Part shown: one piece after another, positions 1-8,462 of the stretch
Layout: every line of letters starts with the position of its first letter
How positions within the stretch are numbered: the first letter of the stretch is position 1
The notes under the pieces: generated by a model
The model's database searches: none
What the model saw: only the letters and a program-made list of their open reading frames with translations
What the model was told of the DNA's origin: nothing
Made by a program: the position numbers and the translations under genes
DNA from: Bradyrhizobium sp. CIAT3101
Lineage (GTDB): Bacteria; Pseudomonadota; Alphaproteobacteria; Rhizobiales; Xanthobacteraceae
DNA length: 64,000 nt
Assembly (NCBI RefSeq): GCF_029714945.1
Contig: NZ_CP121634.1
Location: 5,539,001-5,603,000, forward strand
Direction of reading: 5' to 3'

Positions 1-186
1 CTCGAGACCAGATGGGACGAGGCCGAGGCCGGATTGAAGCCGCGCGCGGCGGCCGACTGGCACACGGTCGACAAGGCGATCGATCGCGCACTCGAGGCGC
101 TGCGCGCAAGCACGCCGGATGCCGCAAAATGCAAGCAGGCGATCACCGATCTGCTCGCGATCATGGATAGCGTCGCCAAGGCGTGA
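1..186 (+). CDS. C-terminal end of an unidentified protein (5' truncated)
   Basis: An open frame runs from the window edge to a TGA at 184-186 and gives about 61 residues ending in [18 protein letters not shown]. The tail is helical and polar, with one cysteine and no recognisable catalytic motif. The start lies outside the window, so the family cannot be named. The next gene begins 19 bases downstream on the same strand, which suggests co-transcription. Reading-frame continuity and codon bias support that it is coding. Confidence 0.6.
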   Translation, partial: LETRWDEAEAGLKPRAAADWHTVDKAIDRALEALRASTPDAAKCKQAITDLLAIMDSVAKA

Positions 187-205
187 GGCGACAACGAGGA
201 ACACC

Positions 206-994
206 ATGCAAGATTACGCAAAGAGCAGCCTCCTCAGCGAAAGCAAGGTCCCCGAGGTCACGCTCGGCTTCTGGATCATCAAGATCGCCGCCACGACGCT
301 GGGCGAGACTGGCGGCGACACCGTCACGATGACGCTGAACTGGGGCTACCTCGCCGGCACAGGCCTGTTCCTGGCGGCGATGATCGTCCTGGTCGCCGCA
401 CAAATCCGTGCGCGCAAATTCAATCCGGCGCTGTATTGGGCGACCATCGTGGCCTCGACCACCTTCGGCACCACGATGGCCGATTTCGCCGACCGTTCAC
501 TTGGCATTGGATACACCGGCGGCTCTACGCTCCTTCTCGCCTGCCTTGTGCTGGTGCTCGGCCTCTGGTATCGCACCGAAGGAACGATCTCGGTCAACAG
601 CGTCAGCACACCACGGGTCGAGGCCTTCTATTGGGGCGCCATCACCTTCTCGCAGACGCTCGGCACCGCGCTCGGCGACTGGATCGCCGACACCGGCGAC
701 ATGGGCTATCGCGGCGGCGCACTGATCTTCGCGAGCGGCCTGGCCGTCATCGCAGCACTTTACTTCTGGACTCGCGTCTCACGCGTCACGCTGTTCTGGG
801 CCGCGTTCATCCTGACGCGACCGCTGGGCGCGACCGTCGGCGACTTCCTCGACAAGCCGCTCGATCACGGCGGACTTGCCCTGAGCCGGCCACTGGCCTC
901 GGCCGTGATCGCAGTGTTCATGGTGGTTTGTCTGCTGCTGATTCCGCAACGCGCGGGACAGCATCCCGGCGACCACTCGCTCAGCCGAACGTAA
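206..994 (+). CDS. COG4705-like integral membrane protein with four internal repeats
   Basis: This 262-residue inner-membrane protein is built from about four copies of a two-helix unit, each carrying a motif like FWxxKxxATTLGExxGD. Later copies read YWATIVASTTFGTTMADF, FYWGAITFSQTLGTALGDW and LFWAAFILTRPLGATVGDF. The repeats match the uncharacterised membrane family COG4705, whose function is unknown; the recurring acidic Gly-Asp pairs may point to ion handling (inference). An in-frame extension reaches upstream to 119, but the ATG at 206 follows a GAGGA ribosome site and does not overlap the preceding gene. The 3' end overlaps the convergent DipZ-like gene by 14 bases. Confidence 0.8.
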   Translation: MQDYAKSSLLSESKVPEVTLGFWIIKIAATTLGETGGDTVTMTLNWGYLAGTGLFLAAMIVLVAAQIRARKFNPALYWATIVASTTFGTTMADFADRSLGIGYTGGSTLLLACLVLVLGLWYRTEGTISVNSVSTPRVEAFYWGAITFSQTLGTALGDWIADTGDMGYRGGALIFASGLAVIAALYFWTRVSRVTLFWAAFILTRPLGATVGDFLDKPLDHGGLALSRPLASAVIAVFMVVCLLLIPQRAGQHPGDHSLSRT

Positions 995-2738
995 ACGCGT
1001 AGGCCTGGACGCCAGGATCGAGGAAGCGGATCTCGAAGGTGTGGTCGGCGACCGTGTCCGGCGCCCGGACGAGCTGATAGAGCCGCTGCGTCGTCACCAT
1101 GCCATTGCCCTCGGCATCCGCGTCTATGCCATGCGCGGCGCCGGGTGGCTTGCCATCGATGGTGATGCGGAAGCGGATGCTGGCGCCTTCGGTGGCGGGA
1201 CCGAGCACCAGGTGCAGGTCGCGGGCATGGAAGCGATAGACGATGCCGCCATCAGGCGCGTTCAGCTGCGCGCGCTCCGGGCCGACCGTCCAATTGCCGG
1301 TCAGCGACCAGTCGTTGAGCTGCGGCTCGCCCGCAGCATAGACGTGGCTCTCGTCCTTCGCCACACCGCCGGGTGAGACGAAATTCTCGCTGCGATCATA
1401 GCCGACATAGGTCTCGGGCGATTTGACTTCGGCGCCGTCGGAGACCGCCGCCTCCGCGCCCGATGCCTTGACCGCGACGATGTCGGACGGGACGTTCTTG
1501 TTCCCGGCCTCAGCAAGCAGCGTCTGGATGACGCGCTCGGACTCCGCGTATTCGCCTTCACCATAATGATGGTGACGGACTTTGCCGTTGGCATCGATGA
1601 AGTAATGCGCCGGCCAGTACTGGTTCTCGAACGAGCGCCAGATCTTGTAGTCATTGTCGATCGCGACGGGATAGCTGATCTTCAACGTCGACACCGCATT
1701 CTTGACGTTGGCGACATTGCGCTCGAAGGCGAATTCGGGCGCGTGCACGCCGATCACCACGAGGCCGCGGTCGCGATATTTCTCCGCCCAGGCGCGGACA
1801 TAGGGGATCGAGCGCAGGCAGTTGATGCAGGAATAGGTCCAGAAGTCGACGAGGACGACCTTGCCTTTCAGCGCCTCGAAGGTCAGCGGCGGCGAGTTCA
1901 GCCACTCCTGCGCACCGGCGAGCTTGGGATCGAGATCCTCGACCATGAGCATATCCGACGCGTTCTCGCCGCCCGGCTTCGCCTGCATCGACGTATCAGT
2001 CATCGCGGTCTTCGTGTTCGGATGCAGTCTGTCGAGCAGCGCCTGCTCCAGCGACGTCGTGCTGCCGACCGAGAGGTTGGTGAGGAAGCCGGTGTCGAGG
2101 CCGAGCGAGATGGCAATAACAGCCGCGAGCACGGCCACGCCGACGCCCCGCCTGATCCATTCGCCGGCGCCGATCGAGCGCTTCATCGCGGCGAAGACGC
2201 GGCCGCCGACCAGCAAAGCCAGCGCCAGCGAGGTTGCGGCGCCCGCCGCATAGACCAGGAGCAGCAGCGCGGTTCCGGCGTTGGCGCCCTGAAGCGCGGC
2301 GCCGGTCAGGATCAGGCCGAGCACCGGACCCGCACAGGGCGCCCAGAGAAAGCCGGTGGCAATTCCGAGCACGAACGGCGCGACAAGGCTGTCCTCGCCC
2401 GGCTCACTCGCCGATTGCGACATCCGCGCACCAATGGCCACCAGCGGCCGCATCAGGCGGTCGGCCAGCTCCGGAAACACCAGCGTCAGACCGAACAAGG
2501 CGAGCAGGACCAGCGCGGCGCCACGTCCATATTGGTTGGCGGAGACGACCCAGCCTCCCGCGACCGACGCCAACGTCGCGACGACGGCAAACGCGAGCGA
2601 CATGCCGATCAGCATCGGCAGGCCGTTCCGCAGGAACGGACGATCGGCGCGCGCCAGCACGAAGGGGATGACCGGGAGGATGCAGGGGCTCACGATGGTC
2701 AGGACGCCACCGAGATAGGCCAGCAGATAGAGGATCAT
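981..2738 (-). CDS. DipZ-like fusion: CcdA membrane domain, thioredoxin domain, C-terminal beta domain
   Basis: This 585-residue protein is predicted to carry electrons across the inner membrane and deliver them to periplasmic thiols. Residues 1-220 form a CcdA-type membrane domain with the paired cysteines in SPC (Cys19) and APC (Cys135). After a linker, a TlpA/AhpC-like thioredoxin fold carries CINC at 304-307 within DFWTYSCINCLRSIP. The last 150 or so residues resemble the beta-rich C-terminal domain of mycobacterial DipZ. It starts 13 bases after the ModA-like gene ends and so probably belongs to the same minus-strand unit. Its natural substrate (cytochrome c maturation or a specific thiol protein) cannot be read from sequence. 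Confidence 0.88.
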   Translation of the reverse strand: MILYLLAYLGGVLTIVSPCILPVIPFVLARADRPFLRNGLPMLIGMSLAFAVVATLASVAGGWVVSANQYGRGAALVLLALFGLTLVFPELADRLMRPLVAIGARMSQSASEPGEDSLVAPFVLGIATGFLWAPCAGPVLGLILTGAALQGANAGTALLLLVYAAGAATSLALALLVGGRVFAAMKRSIGAGEWIRRGVGVAVLAAVIAISLGLDTGFLTNLSVGSTTSLEQALLDRLHPNTKTAMTDTSMQAKPGGENASDMLMVEDLDPKLAGAQEWLNSPPLTFEALKGKVVLVDFWTYSCINCLRSIPYVRAWAEKYRDRGLVVIGVHAPEFAFERNVANVKNAVSTLKISYPVAIDNDYKIWRSFENQYWPAHYFIDANGKVRHHHYGEGEYAESERVIQTLLAEAGNKNVPSDIVAVKASGAEAAVSDGAEVKSPETYVGYDRSENFVSPGGVAKDESHVYAAGEPQLNDWSLTGNWTVGPERAQLNAPDGGIVYRFHARDLHLVLGPATEGASIRFRITIDGKPPGAAHGIDADAEGNGMVTTQRLYQLVRAPDTVADHTFEIRFLDPGVQAYAFTFG

Positions 2739-2751
2739 GAGTCTGCTCTTA

Positions 2752-3558
2752 TCACCGCTCGGAAGGAGCGATCTTCACAAGACCGTTTTCGGCAATAATG
2801 CCCTGCCCCTTGTCCGACAGCAGGAACAGCGCAAGCCGCGCAGCGGCCGGATTGTCCGTGAGCAGCACCAGTCCATAGGTCGCGACAACATCGATCTCCG
2901 GCGGCAGCCGCGACACCTTCAAGCCGGGAACCTCGCGCAAGGTCTGCTGCTGACCGCTGCAATAGACCAGCAGGAGATCGGCCTTATCGGCAAGGAAGAT
3001 GCTGGCGGCCGGTGAGTGCCCCTCGAGCGGCTTCATGGCGCCCGGGCCTCCGATCAGCTTCAGGGCCTTCTGGCTGAGCACAGCCTCAGCCCCGGCGCGG
3101 ACTGTCTCCGCCCGCTTGAACACCGCAAAAGCATAGTCGCCACCGGGATCGACGAGCGGCGTCGAGGTTGCCAGACGCATCTTGGGGTCCAGCATCGTCT
3201 CGAGTGCATTGGCCTCAGTCAGCCCCACCGCCTCGCGGCCGAACAGGCAGAGATTGTTGCGCGCGAACGGGATAATCAATGCCTGAGGCCGCTCGGCTGC
3301 CAGCGTGCGCGGATGCGCCGTATCGGCCGACAGAAAAAGATCCGCGGCCTCGCCCTTCTCGATCCGCTCGCGCAGGCCGCCCGAGGGGCCGAAGACGGGA
3401 TCGGCGATTTGCGAGGCGTCGAGGCCGGCCGCCTTGATCGTCTGCTTCAAGGGAGCAACCAGGCTGCCGGCCGCATAAACGCGAGCTGGCTCGGCGCTGG
3501 CCGAGGAGACACTGATCGCGACGAGGAACGCAGAGACGACGGAGCGTGAGGCTCGCAT
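2752..3558 (-). CDS. ModA-like periplasmic substrate-binding protein (molybdate/oxyanion type)
   Basis: This 268-residue secreted protein resembles ABC-transporter oxyanion-binding proteins of the ModA group. A signal peptide ends near Ala22. It is followed by the YAAGSL strand and FGPSGGLRERIEKGEAADLFLSAD, which match the ModA pattern of an early Ser-rich ligand loop and a GxxADVFxSAD segment. No ModB or ModC permease or ATPase gene lies beside it, so it is either an orphan binding protein or a sensor/redox partner of the adjacent DipZ-like protein. An in-frame extension reaches 3840 but runs into the peptidase gene, so the ATG at 3558, with its signal peptide, is the start. Ligand identity is inferred from family only. 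Confidence 0.78.
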   Translation of the reverse strand: MRASRSVVSAFLVAISVSSASAEPARVYAAGSLVAPLKQTIKAAGLDASQIADPVFGPSGGLRERIEKGEAADLFLSADTAHPRTLAAERPQALIIPFARNNLCLFGREAVGLTEANALETMLDPKMRLATSTPLVDPGGDYAFAVFKRAETVRAGAEAVLSQKALKLIGGPGAMKPLEGHSPAASIFLADKADLLLVYCSGQQQTLREVPGLKVSRLPPEIDVVATYGLVLLTDNPAAARLALFLLSDKGQGIIAENGLVKIAPSER

Positions 3559-3598
3559 GGATTGACCTTCTTCTTGGACTGACCGGCGCGCCACCGTT

Positions 3599-4288
3599 CT
3601 AGAGCAGCCGCTCGTAAAATCCACCATAGGAGCCGTTCGGCTCGACCAGATGGACCTCCAGAATCCAGTGCCGCTCCCTACCGAGCTCATCGGGATCGCG
3701 CATCCGCTTATCATTTCCGGGCATGATACGATTGAGGTTCTTGTCGCCGGGGATGTGCGCATGCGCGAACTCACTGACGAGATGGCCGGCGATGACACCG
3801 CCAAACCGCCATCCCGCCTCCTCGGCCGCCTTCTGCGCAAACGCGTAGAGACCCTCGCCCGTCATATCCGGGGAGGCGTGATAGTGGGCCTGGATCCGGT
3901 CGAACACGACCGGGAGCGCGGCGACCAGCGGCCCGCCGGGATGATTGCCCAACACATACGTACGTCCGAGGTCCGCTTCCCAATCCTCGAACACCGGGCC
4001 CAGGTCGACATAGACGATGTCGTCGGCCTCGATCTCCCGGACCGGCGGATTGTCCGCGGCCAGGGTCAAGGTGTTCTCTCCGGCCCTCACGATGCGCTTG
4101 TGCCAATGCTTCTCGACGCCGAACCGGTCCAGGGCGATTTGATAAATCTCCTGCTCGATCTCGCGTTCGGTCCGGCCCGGCCGGATCAGGTTGCGCCCTT
4201 CGATCTCGTCAAAGAGCGTCTCCGCGCGTTTCTCCGCCTCGACCAGCGCCATGCGCCGCTCCGAAGGCGTTGCCTGTCCTTGCTTCAC
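3599..4288 (-). CDS. M24-family metallopeptidase (Xaa-Pro peptidase-like)
   Basis: This 229-residue cytoplasmic protein has the creatinase/aminopeptidase 'pita-bread' fold. Metal-ligand candidates are Asp95 in YVDLGP, Asp106 in WEADLGRT, His169 in AGHLVSEFAHAHIPG, Glu211 in WILEVHL and Glu226 near the C terminus, so the set looks complete. It is a short form: the N-terminal domain of prolidases is absent. It lies 40 bases from the ModA-like gene and 40 from the CxxC protein gene on the same strand. The family contains peptidases and non-peptidase members, so the substrate is open. Confidence 0.82.
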   Translation of the reverse strand: MKQGQATPSERRMALVEAEKRAETLFDEIEGRNLIRPGRTEREIEQEIYQIALDRFGVEKHWHKRIVRAGENTLTLAADNPPVREIEADDIVYVDLGPVFEDWEADLGRTYVLGNHPGGPLVAALPVVFDRIQAHYHASPDMTGEGLYAFAQKAAEEAGWRFGGVIAGHLVSEFAHAHIPGDKNLNRIMPGNDKRMRDPDELGRERHWILEVHLVEPNGSYGGFYERLL

Positions 4289-4328
4289 GCTTTGTCCTTT
4301 GTTCTATCGAGCCGCTTCGACCACGAGC

Positions 4329-4562
4329 TTACCTCCGCCGCGTGACGGGCCTTCCGGCCGGAGGCCCTGCCTCGATCAATTTTGCGGTGCACGCGTTGCA
4401 GATCAACGCGCATTCGTCCGAGACCAGACCGAGCTTGATGTCGAGGCCAATCCCGAGATCCTGATCCGCGAGGCCTGCGATGATCCCGTTACAACTCAAG
4501 CACCTGCGGGGCGCATCGACGCTGCGGCTGTCTTCGCCCATCGGCACAACGTGACGAGACAT
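4329..4562 (-). CDS. Small cysteine-rich protein, probable zinc-ribbon
   Basis: This 77-residue protein has cysteines in a CLSC pair (21, 24) and a CALICNAC group (51, 55, 58), spaced as in small zinc ribbons. I know no named family for it. The ATG at 4562 was chosen because a longer frame reaching 4655 would run through the ModE-like operator at 4600-4627. It is the first gene of the minus-strand cluster leading to the M24 peptidase, the ModA-like protein and the DipZ-like protein. It starts 37 bases from the operator, so it is the likely point of regulation for that cluster. Coding status is supported by context and cysteine spacing, not by homology. Confidence 0.6.
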   Translation of the reverse strand: MSRHVVPMGEDSRSVDAPRRCLSCNGIIAGLADQDLGIGLDIKLGLVSDECALICNACTAKLIEAGPPAGRPVTRRR

Positions 4563-4599
4563 CGTGGGATCCTCTGCTCTTCCGGTCTTCGGCCTTCGT

Positions 4600-4627
4600 C
4601 TCGCTATATTTACTGGTATATATCGAT
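4600..4627. promoter_or_regulatory. ModE-like operator 1 (divergent promoter region)
   Basis: Half-site CTCGCTATATT, spacer TACTGG, half-site TATATATCGAT. This agrees closely with the ModE box as I remember it: ATCGNTATATA, six bases, then TATATAACGAT. It lies 37 bases upstream of the cysteine-rich gene on the minus strand and 115 bases upstream of the SMP-30-like gene on the plus strand, so it could control both. Confidence 0.75.
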
Positions 4628-4742
4628 TGCGGCAAGGCGGACCGGGGAGGAGCAAAAGGATCCGCCAGCTGCACGCGACAAAACGGCCGACAAAGCTCGC
4701 CTCTGAAGAATAGTCCCTTCTTATTCGTCAGGAATCGCAATC

Positions 4743-5747
4743 ATGAAAAAATACGACAATGCCTTGCGTTCGCGCAGGCAGGGAGAAACGCTCACGACCG
4801 GTCGCACGCTCGGTGCGGCCGTCGCTATCCTCGCATCCAGCGTATTCCGCGCAGGCCTTGCCCAGGCACAAAGCGCGGCAGTCACCCTGCCCGAAAAGAG
4901 CTTTCCGGAAAGCGTGTCATCGACCAGCGACGGCGCGCTCTATGTCGGCAGCTTCAATCATGGCGGCGTGACGCGGGTGACCCCGACCGGCAAGGTCGAC
5001 GCCTTCATCTCGCCCGGCGCCAGCGGCAGCCGCTCCACCCTCGGAGTGCTTGCCGACGAGAAGAGCGGCACACTTTACGTCTGCTCGAACGACCTCTCCG
5101 GCATGGGCGTTCCGAGTCCCGGCAGCGGCAAAGGCGCGTTCCTCAAGACGTTCGACCTGCGTACCGGCGCGCCCAAGGGCAGCTTCGCGCTCAAGGACAA
5201 CAAATCCTTCTGCAACGACATCGCGATCGGCAGCGACGGAACGGCCTACATCAGCGACTCCTTCGCGCCTTACGTCTATAGCCTCAAGTCCGGCGCGACT
5301 GCGCTCGAGGTCTGGGCAACGGATCCGGCGCTGGCGCCGGCCAAGGACGGCGTCGGCCTCGACGGCATTGCCGTCGGTTCCGACGGCAATCTCTATGTGA
5401 CGACCTTCATCCCTGGAAAATTGTTCCGGATCGCGGTCAAGGACGGCAAGGCCGGCGCCATCACCGAGCTGAAGCCATCAAGCACGCTCGACCATGCCGA
5501 TGCGCTGCGCGCATTCGGCAATGGCTTCCTGCTGATCGAGGGCGCCGGCCGGCTCGACAAGATCACGGTGAGCGGCGACGCGGCACAGGTGGAGGTGATC
5601 AAGGACGGCCTCGCCGAGCCGGTTTCGGTCACCCAGGTCGGTGACACCGGATGGGTCGCGGAGGGCAAGCTGTCCTACGTCATCGGCGAGAACAAGAGCA
5701 AGGATCCCGGCCCGTTCACGCTCAAGCCGATCGCATTGCCGAAGTAG
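4743..5747 (+). CDS. Secreted SMP-30/gluconolactonase-like beta-propeller protein
   Basis: This 334-residue protein has a basic N terminus and a hydrophobic stretch ending near AQAQS (about residue 43), consistent with export. The rest is repeated propeller blades with SDGALYVGSF, SDGTAYISDS and SDGNLYVTTF, typical of the SMP-30/NHL-like fold. Candidate metal ligands are acidic residues in the blade loops, such as NDIAIGSDG. Possible roles are lactone hydrolysis or a non-enzymatic binding propeller; the sequence does not decide. It is transcribed divergently from the ModA-like cluster across ModE-like operator 1 and is followed by a 12-bp hairpin. Confidence 0.75.
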   Translation: MKKYDNALRSRRQGETLTTGRTLGAAVAILASSVFRAGLAQAQSAAVTLPEKSFPESVSSTSDGALYVGSFNHGGVTRVTPTGKVDAFISPGASGSRSTLGVLADEKSGTLYVCSNDLSGMGVPSPGSGKGAFLKTFDLRTGAPKGSFALKDNKSFCNDIAIGSDGTAYISDSFAPYVYSLKSGATALEVWATDPALAPAKDGVGLDGIAVGSDGNLYVTTFIPGKLFRIAVKDGKAGAITELKPSSTLDHADALRAFGNGFLLIEGAGRLDKITVSGDAAQVEVIKDGLAEPVSVTQVGDTGWVAEGKLSYVIGENKSKDPGPFTLKPIALPK

Positions 5748-5756
5748 CGCATTACC

Positions 5757-5790
5757 GAACGCGCAGCGCAGCAAATCGCGCTGCGCGTTC
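5757..5790 (+). terminator. Hairpin after the SMP-30-like gene
   Basis: A perfect 12-bp inverted repeat (GAACGCGCAGCG at 5757-5768 with its complement at 5779-5790) and a 10-base loop begins 9 bases after the stop codon. No clear T run follows, so it is a terminator-like hairpin rather than a canonical intrinsic terminator. Confidence 0.6.
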
Positions 5791-5804
5791 ATACCGCGCG
5801 ACAG

Positions 5805-5832
5805 CACGCCATATTTGATCGGATATAGCGTT
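5805..5832. promoter_or_regulatory. ModE-like operator 2 (upstream of aldehyde dehydrogenase + DUF779)
   Basis: Half-site CACGCCATATT, spacer TGATCG, half-site GATATAGCGTT. It has the same 11-6-11 geometry as the other sites. The left half deviates at one inner position. It lies 203 bases before the aldehyde dehydrogenase start, which implies a long leader. Confidence 0.65.
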
Positions 5833-5901
5833 GACGAACCATTCGGTCCGGCGCAGACTTCGCGTGGTTTCGCCGGGATGATCTGACATCTCCCCTCGTT
5901 G

Positions 5902-5922
5902 CCGGAGCGGCGAACGCTCCGG
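5902..5922 (+). terminator. Leader hairpin ahead of the aldehyde dehydrogenase (possible attenuator)
   Basis: CCGGAGCG at 5902-5909 pairs with CGCTCCGG at 5915-5922 around a GCGAA loop. A T-rich stretch (TTGGCTTGTTTT) follows. It sits between ModE-like operator 2 and the coding start, so it could end stray transcripts or attenuate the leader. Confidence 0.5.
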
Positions 5923-6035
5923 ATTGGCTTGTTTTGCGCTGCGTGCTCCGCCGCAATCGGAGCGCCTGTTCGACGACGCGCGAGACCGCAAGATCCAAGG
6001 CGCAAAGACGCCGATCAATCCACGGAGGAAATGCC

Positions 6036-7556
6036 ATGTTCCAGCAAGCGCTCGACCAGGTTTCGAAAACGCTCCTCATCCGCGAACGCTACGACAATTT
6101 CATCGGCGGCAAATGGGTCGCTCCGGTGGAAGGCAAGTACTTTGACAATCCGAGCCCGATCACCGGCAAGAAGCTCTGCTCGGTGCCCCGCTCCACCGCC
6201 GCCGACATCGAGCTGGCACTCGACGCCGCGCACAAGGCGAAGGAATCCTGGGGCAAGACCTCGGTGCAGGAGCGTTCGCGCATCCTGAACAAGATCGCCG
6301 ACAAGCTGGAGTCAAATCTCGACCTGCTGGCGCTGATCGAGACGTTCGACAACGGCAAGCCGATCCGCGAGACCACCCATGCCGACATGCCGCTGGTCGT
6401 CGACCACTGGCGCTATTTCGCCAGCGTCGTGCGCGCGCAGGAAGGCGGCATCTCCGAGATCGACCACGACACCGTCGCCTATCACTATCACGAGCCGCTC
6501 GGCGTCGTCGGCCAGATCATTCCCTGGAACTTCCCGATCCTGATGGCGACCTGGAAGCTCGCCCCTGCCCTTGCCGCCGGCAATTGCGTGGTGCTGAAGC
6601 CCGCCGAACAGACCCCGCTCGGCATCCTCGCCGTGATGGAGCTGATCGCGGACATCCTGCCGCCCGGCGTCATCAACGTCGTCAACGGGTTCGGCATCGA
6701 GGCCGGCAAGCCGCTGGCGCAGAACAAGCGGATCGCCAAGATCGCCTTCACCGGCGAGACCACGACGGGCCGCATGATCATGCAATACGCGTCCGACAAT
6801 CTGATTCCGGTGACGCTGGAGCTCGGCGGCAAGTCGCCGAACATCTTCTTCGCCGACGTCGCCGAGACCGACGACGATTTCCTCGACAAGGCGCTGGAGG
6901 GCTTTGCGATGTTCGCCCTCAACCAGGGCGAGGTCTGCACCTGTCCGAGCCGCGTGCTGGTGCAGGAATCGATCTACGACAAGTTCATGGAGAAGGCGGT
7001 CGCGCGGACCAAGAAGATCAAGCAGGGCCACCCGCTCGACGCTTCGACCATGATCGGCGCGCAAGCCTCGAACGACCAGCTCGAGAAGATCCTGTCCTAT
7101 CTCGATATTGGCAAGCAGGAAGGCGCAAAAGTATTGACCGGCGGCAAGCGGGCCAAAATGGAGGGTGAGCTCGCCGAAGGCTATTACGTCGAGCCCACGA
7201 TTTTCGAGGGCAACAACAAGATGCGCATCTTCCAGGAGGAGATCTTCGGACCGGTCGTGTCGGTCACGAAGTTCAAGAACGAGGAGGACGCGCTCGCGAT
7301 CGCCAACGACACACTCTATGGCCTCGGCGCCGGCGTATGGACCCGCAATGGCAACCGCGCCTATCGGTTCGGCCGCGCCATCCAGGCCGGCCGCGTCTGG
7401 ACCAATTGCTACCACGCCTACCCCGCGCATGCGGCGTTCGGCGGTTACAAGCAGTCAGGCATCGGGCGTGAGACCCACAAGATGATGCTGGACCACTACC
7501 AGCAGACCAAGAACGTCCTGGTCAGCTACTCGACCAAGGCCCTCGGCTTCTTCTGA
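6036..7556 (+). CDS. NAD-dependent aldehyde dehydrogenase, AldB/ExaC/AcoD type
   Basis: This 506-residue cytoplasmic enzyme oxidises short aldehydes, typically acetaldehyde, to acids with NAD+. It has the family hallmarks: oxyanion Asn165 in IIPWNF, cofactor Lys188 in VLKPAE, general base Glu262 in LELGGKSPN and nucleophile Cys301 in [10 protein letters not shown]. The CTC pair around the nucleophile is typical of the AldB/ExaC subgroup. The start is the ATG at 6036 after a strong GGAGGAA; the frame stays open upstream, but that extension lacks family similarity. It is followed by an intrinsic terminator and then a DUF779 gene, the usual genomic companion of this subgroup. Confidence 0.93.
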   Translation: MFQQALDQVSKTLLIRERYDNFIGGKWVAPVEGKYFDNPSPITGKKLCSVPRSTAADIELALDAAHKAKESWGKTSVQERSRILNKIADKLESNLDLLALIETFDNGKPIRETTHADMPLVVDHWRYFASVVRAQEGGISEIDHDTVAYHYHEPLGVVGQIIPWNFPILMATWKLAPALAAGNCVVLKPAEQTPLGILAVMELIADILPPGVINVVNGFGIEAGKPLAQNKRIAKIAFTGETTTGRMIMQYASDNLIPVTLELGGKSPNIFFADVAETDDDFLDKALEGFAMFALNQGEVCTCPSRVLVQESIYDKFMEKAVARTKKIKQGHPLDASTMIGAQASNDQLEKILSYLDIGKQEGAKVLTGGKRAKMEGELAEGYYVEPTIFEGNNKMRIFQEEIFGPVVSVTKFKNEEDALAIANDTLYGLGAGVWTRNGNRAYRFGRAIQAGRVWTNCYHAYPAHAAFGGYKQSGIGRETHKMMLDHYQQTKNVLVSYSTKALGFF

Positions 7557-7569
7557 TTGTTCGCCGCCT

Positions 7570-7599
7570 GGCTCAGGTGCGGTTCATCGCACCTGAGCC
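7570..7599 (+). terminator. Intrinsic terminator between the aldehyde dehydrogenase and DUF779 genes
   Basis: A 12-bp perfect stem (GGCTCAGGTGCG and its complement) with a 6-base loop is followed by ACTTTTTCG. It begins 13 bases after the aldehyde dehydrogenase stop and ends 26 bases before the DUF779 start, so the downstream gene would be expressed by read-through or from its own promoter. Confidence 0.85.
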
Positions 7600-7625
7600 A
7601 CTTTTTCGTCGATAGGATTCGCACC

Positions 7626-8006
7626 ATGGTCAATCGGGTCGAGATCACGCCGAAGGCGGCCGAGATCGTCGCGCGCCTCAAGACCCAGCACGGCGCATTG
7701 ATGTTTCACCAGTCCGGCGGCTGCTGCGACGGCTCGGCCCCGATGTGCTATCCTGTCGGGGATTTCCGCGTCGGCCCCCAGGACGTGCTGCTCGGCAAGA
7801 TCGCCGATTGCGAGTTCTATATCGGTGCCGCCCAGTTCGAATATTGGCAGCACACCCAGCTCATCATCGACGTCGTGCCCGGCCGCGGCTCCGGCTTTTC
7901 GGCCGAGGCGCCGGAGGGCGTGCGGTTTCTCACCCGCAGCCGCGTCTTCACTGACGAGGAAGTGGCGGAGTTGGCAGCCGCTGGGCCACCGGCGCGGGCG
8001 GCGTGA
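7626..8006 (+). CDS. DUF779 family protein
   Basis: This 126-residue cytoplasmic protein has the conserved FHQSGGCCDGSAPMC segment (Cys33, Cys34, Cys41) and QFEYWQHTQLIIDVV. DUF779 genes typically follow AldB/ExaC-type aldehyde dehydrogenases, as here, and the cysteine cluster suggests metal or thiol chemistry; the molecular role is unknown. The start at ATG 7626 removes a non-conserved upstream extension. A strong terminator separates it from the dehydrogenase gene. Confidence 0.88.
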   Translation: MVNRVEITPKAAEIVARLKTQHGALMFHQSGGCCDGSAPMCYPVGDFRVGPQDVLLGKIADCEFYIGAAQFEYWQHTQLIIDVVPGRGSGFSAEAPEGVRFLTRSRVFTDEEVAELAAAGPPARAA

Positions 8007-8007
8007 A

Positions 8008-8271
8008 CTATCGAATGATTGTCGTCAGCGACGAGTAGCGCTTGTTCGGCTTGGCCTCGGCCGCCGAGAACTGCGCGAAGGCTTCGCTGACGCGGGTCGC
8101 CGGCGGCGTATCGCTGGCGAAGCGGAACTCCTTCGGCTTCGGCGCGTAGAAGCTGGCGCTGTAATAGGAATCGTCGAAGCGCGTCTCGCCGACGCCGAAC
8201 AATGCGTCGCAGACGAACAGGAGTGCGTAGACTCCCGCAATCGCCGCGACGATCTCCTTGAAAATTGACAT
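8008..8271 (-). CDS. Small hypothetical protein with an N-terminal membrane helix
   Basis: This 87-residue protein begins MSIFKEIVAAIAGVYALLFVCDALFG, one hydrophobic segment. A polar tail rich in Phe, Tyr and Lys follows. It looks like a membrane-anchored or exported small protein. I do not recognise a family with certainty. It is convergent with the DUF779 gene, one base apart. Start ATG 8271 was chosen over an upstream frame that would extend it by 43 residues without a membrane segment. Confidence 0.5.
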   Translation of the reverse strand: MSIFKEIVAAIAGVYALLFVCDALFGVGETRFDDSYYSASFYAPKPKEFRFASDTPPATRVSEAFAQFSAAEAKPNKRYSSLTTIIR

Positions 8272-8406
8272 GCGAAATGCCCCAACCTTTTGCGGTGAGG
8301 ATGCATGCCGGTTCCAAAGCCGAGGTTTAAGACCACGGCCTTCTTGTCCGCAGGGTTTGCCGCCCGTGATCGGGTTGCAGACAATTTTATCGATCTCCAA
8401 AAAAGA

Positions 8407-8439
8407 GAGCCCGCCTGATCGGGGGGATCAGGCGGGCTC
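8407..8439 (-). terminator. Intrinsic terminator of the minus-strand aldehyde dehydrogenase gene
   Basis: A 14-bp perfect stem (GAGCCCGCCTGATC and its complement) encloses a five-G loop. Read on the minus strand it is followed by TCTTTTTTGG, a classic intrinsic terminator just past the stop codon at 8463. Confidence 0.9.
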
Positions 8440-8462
8440 CAGGATTGGCCGCTCGGGAGGTA

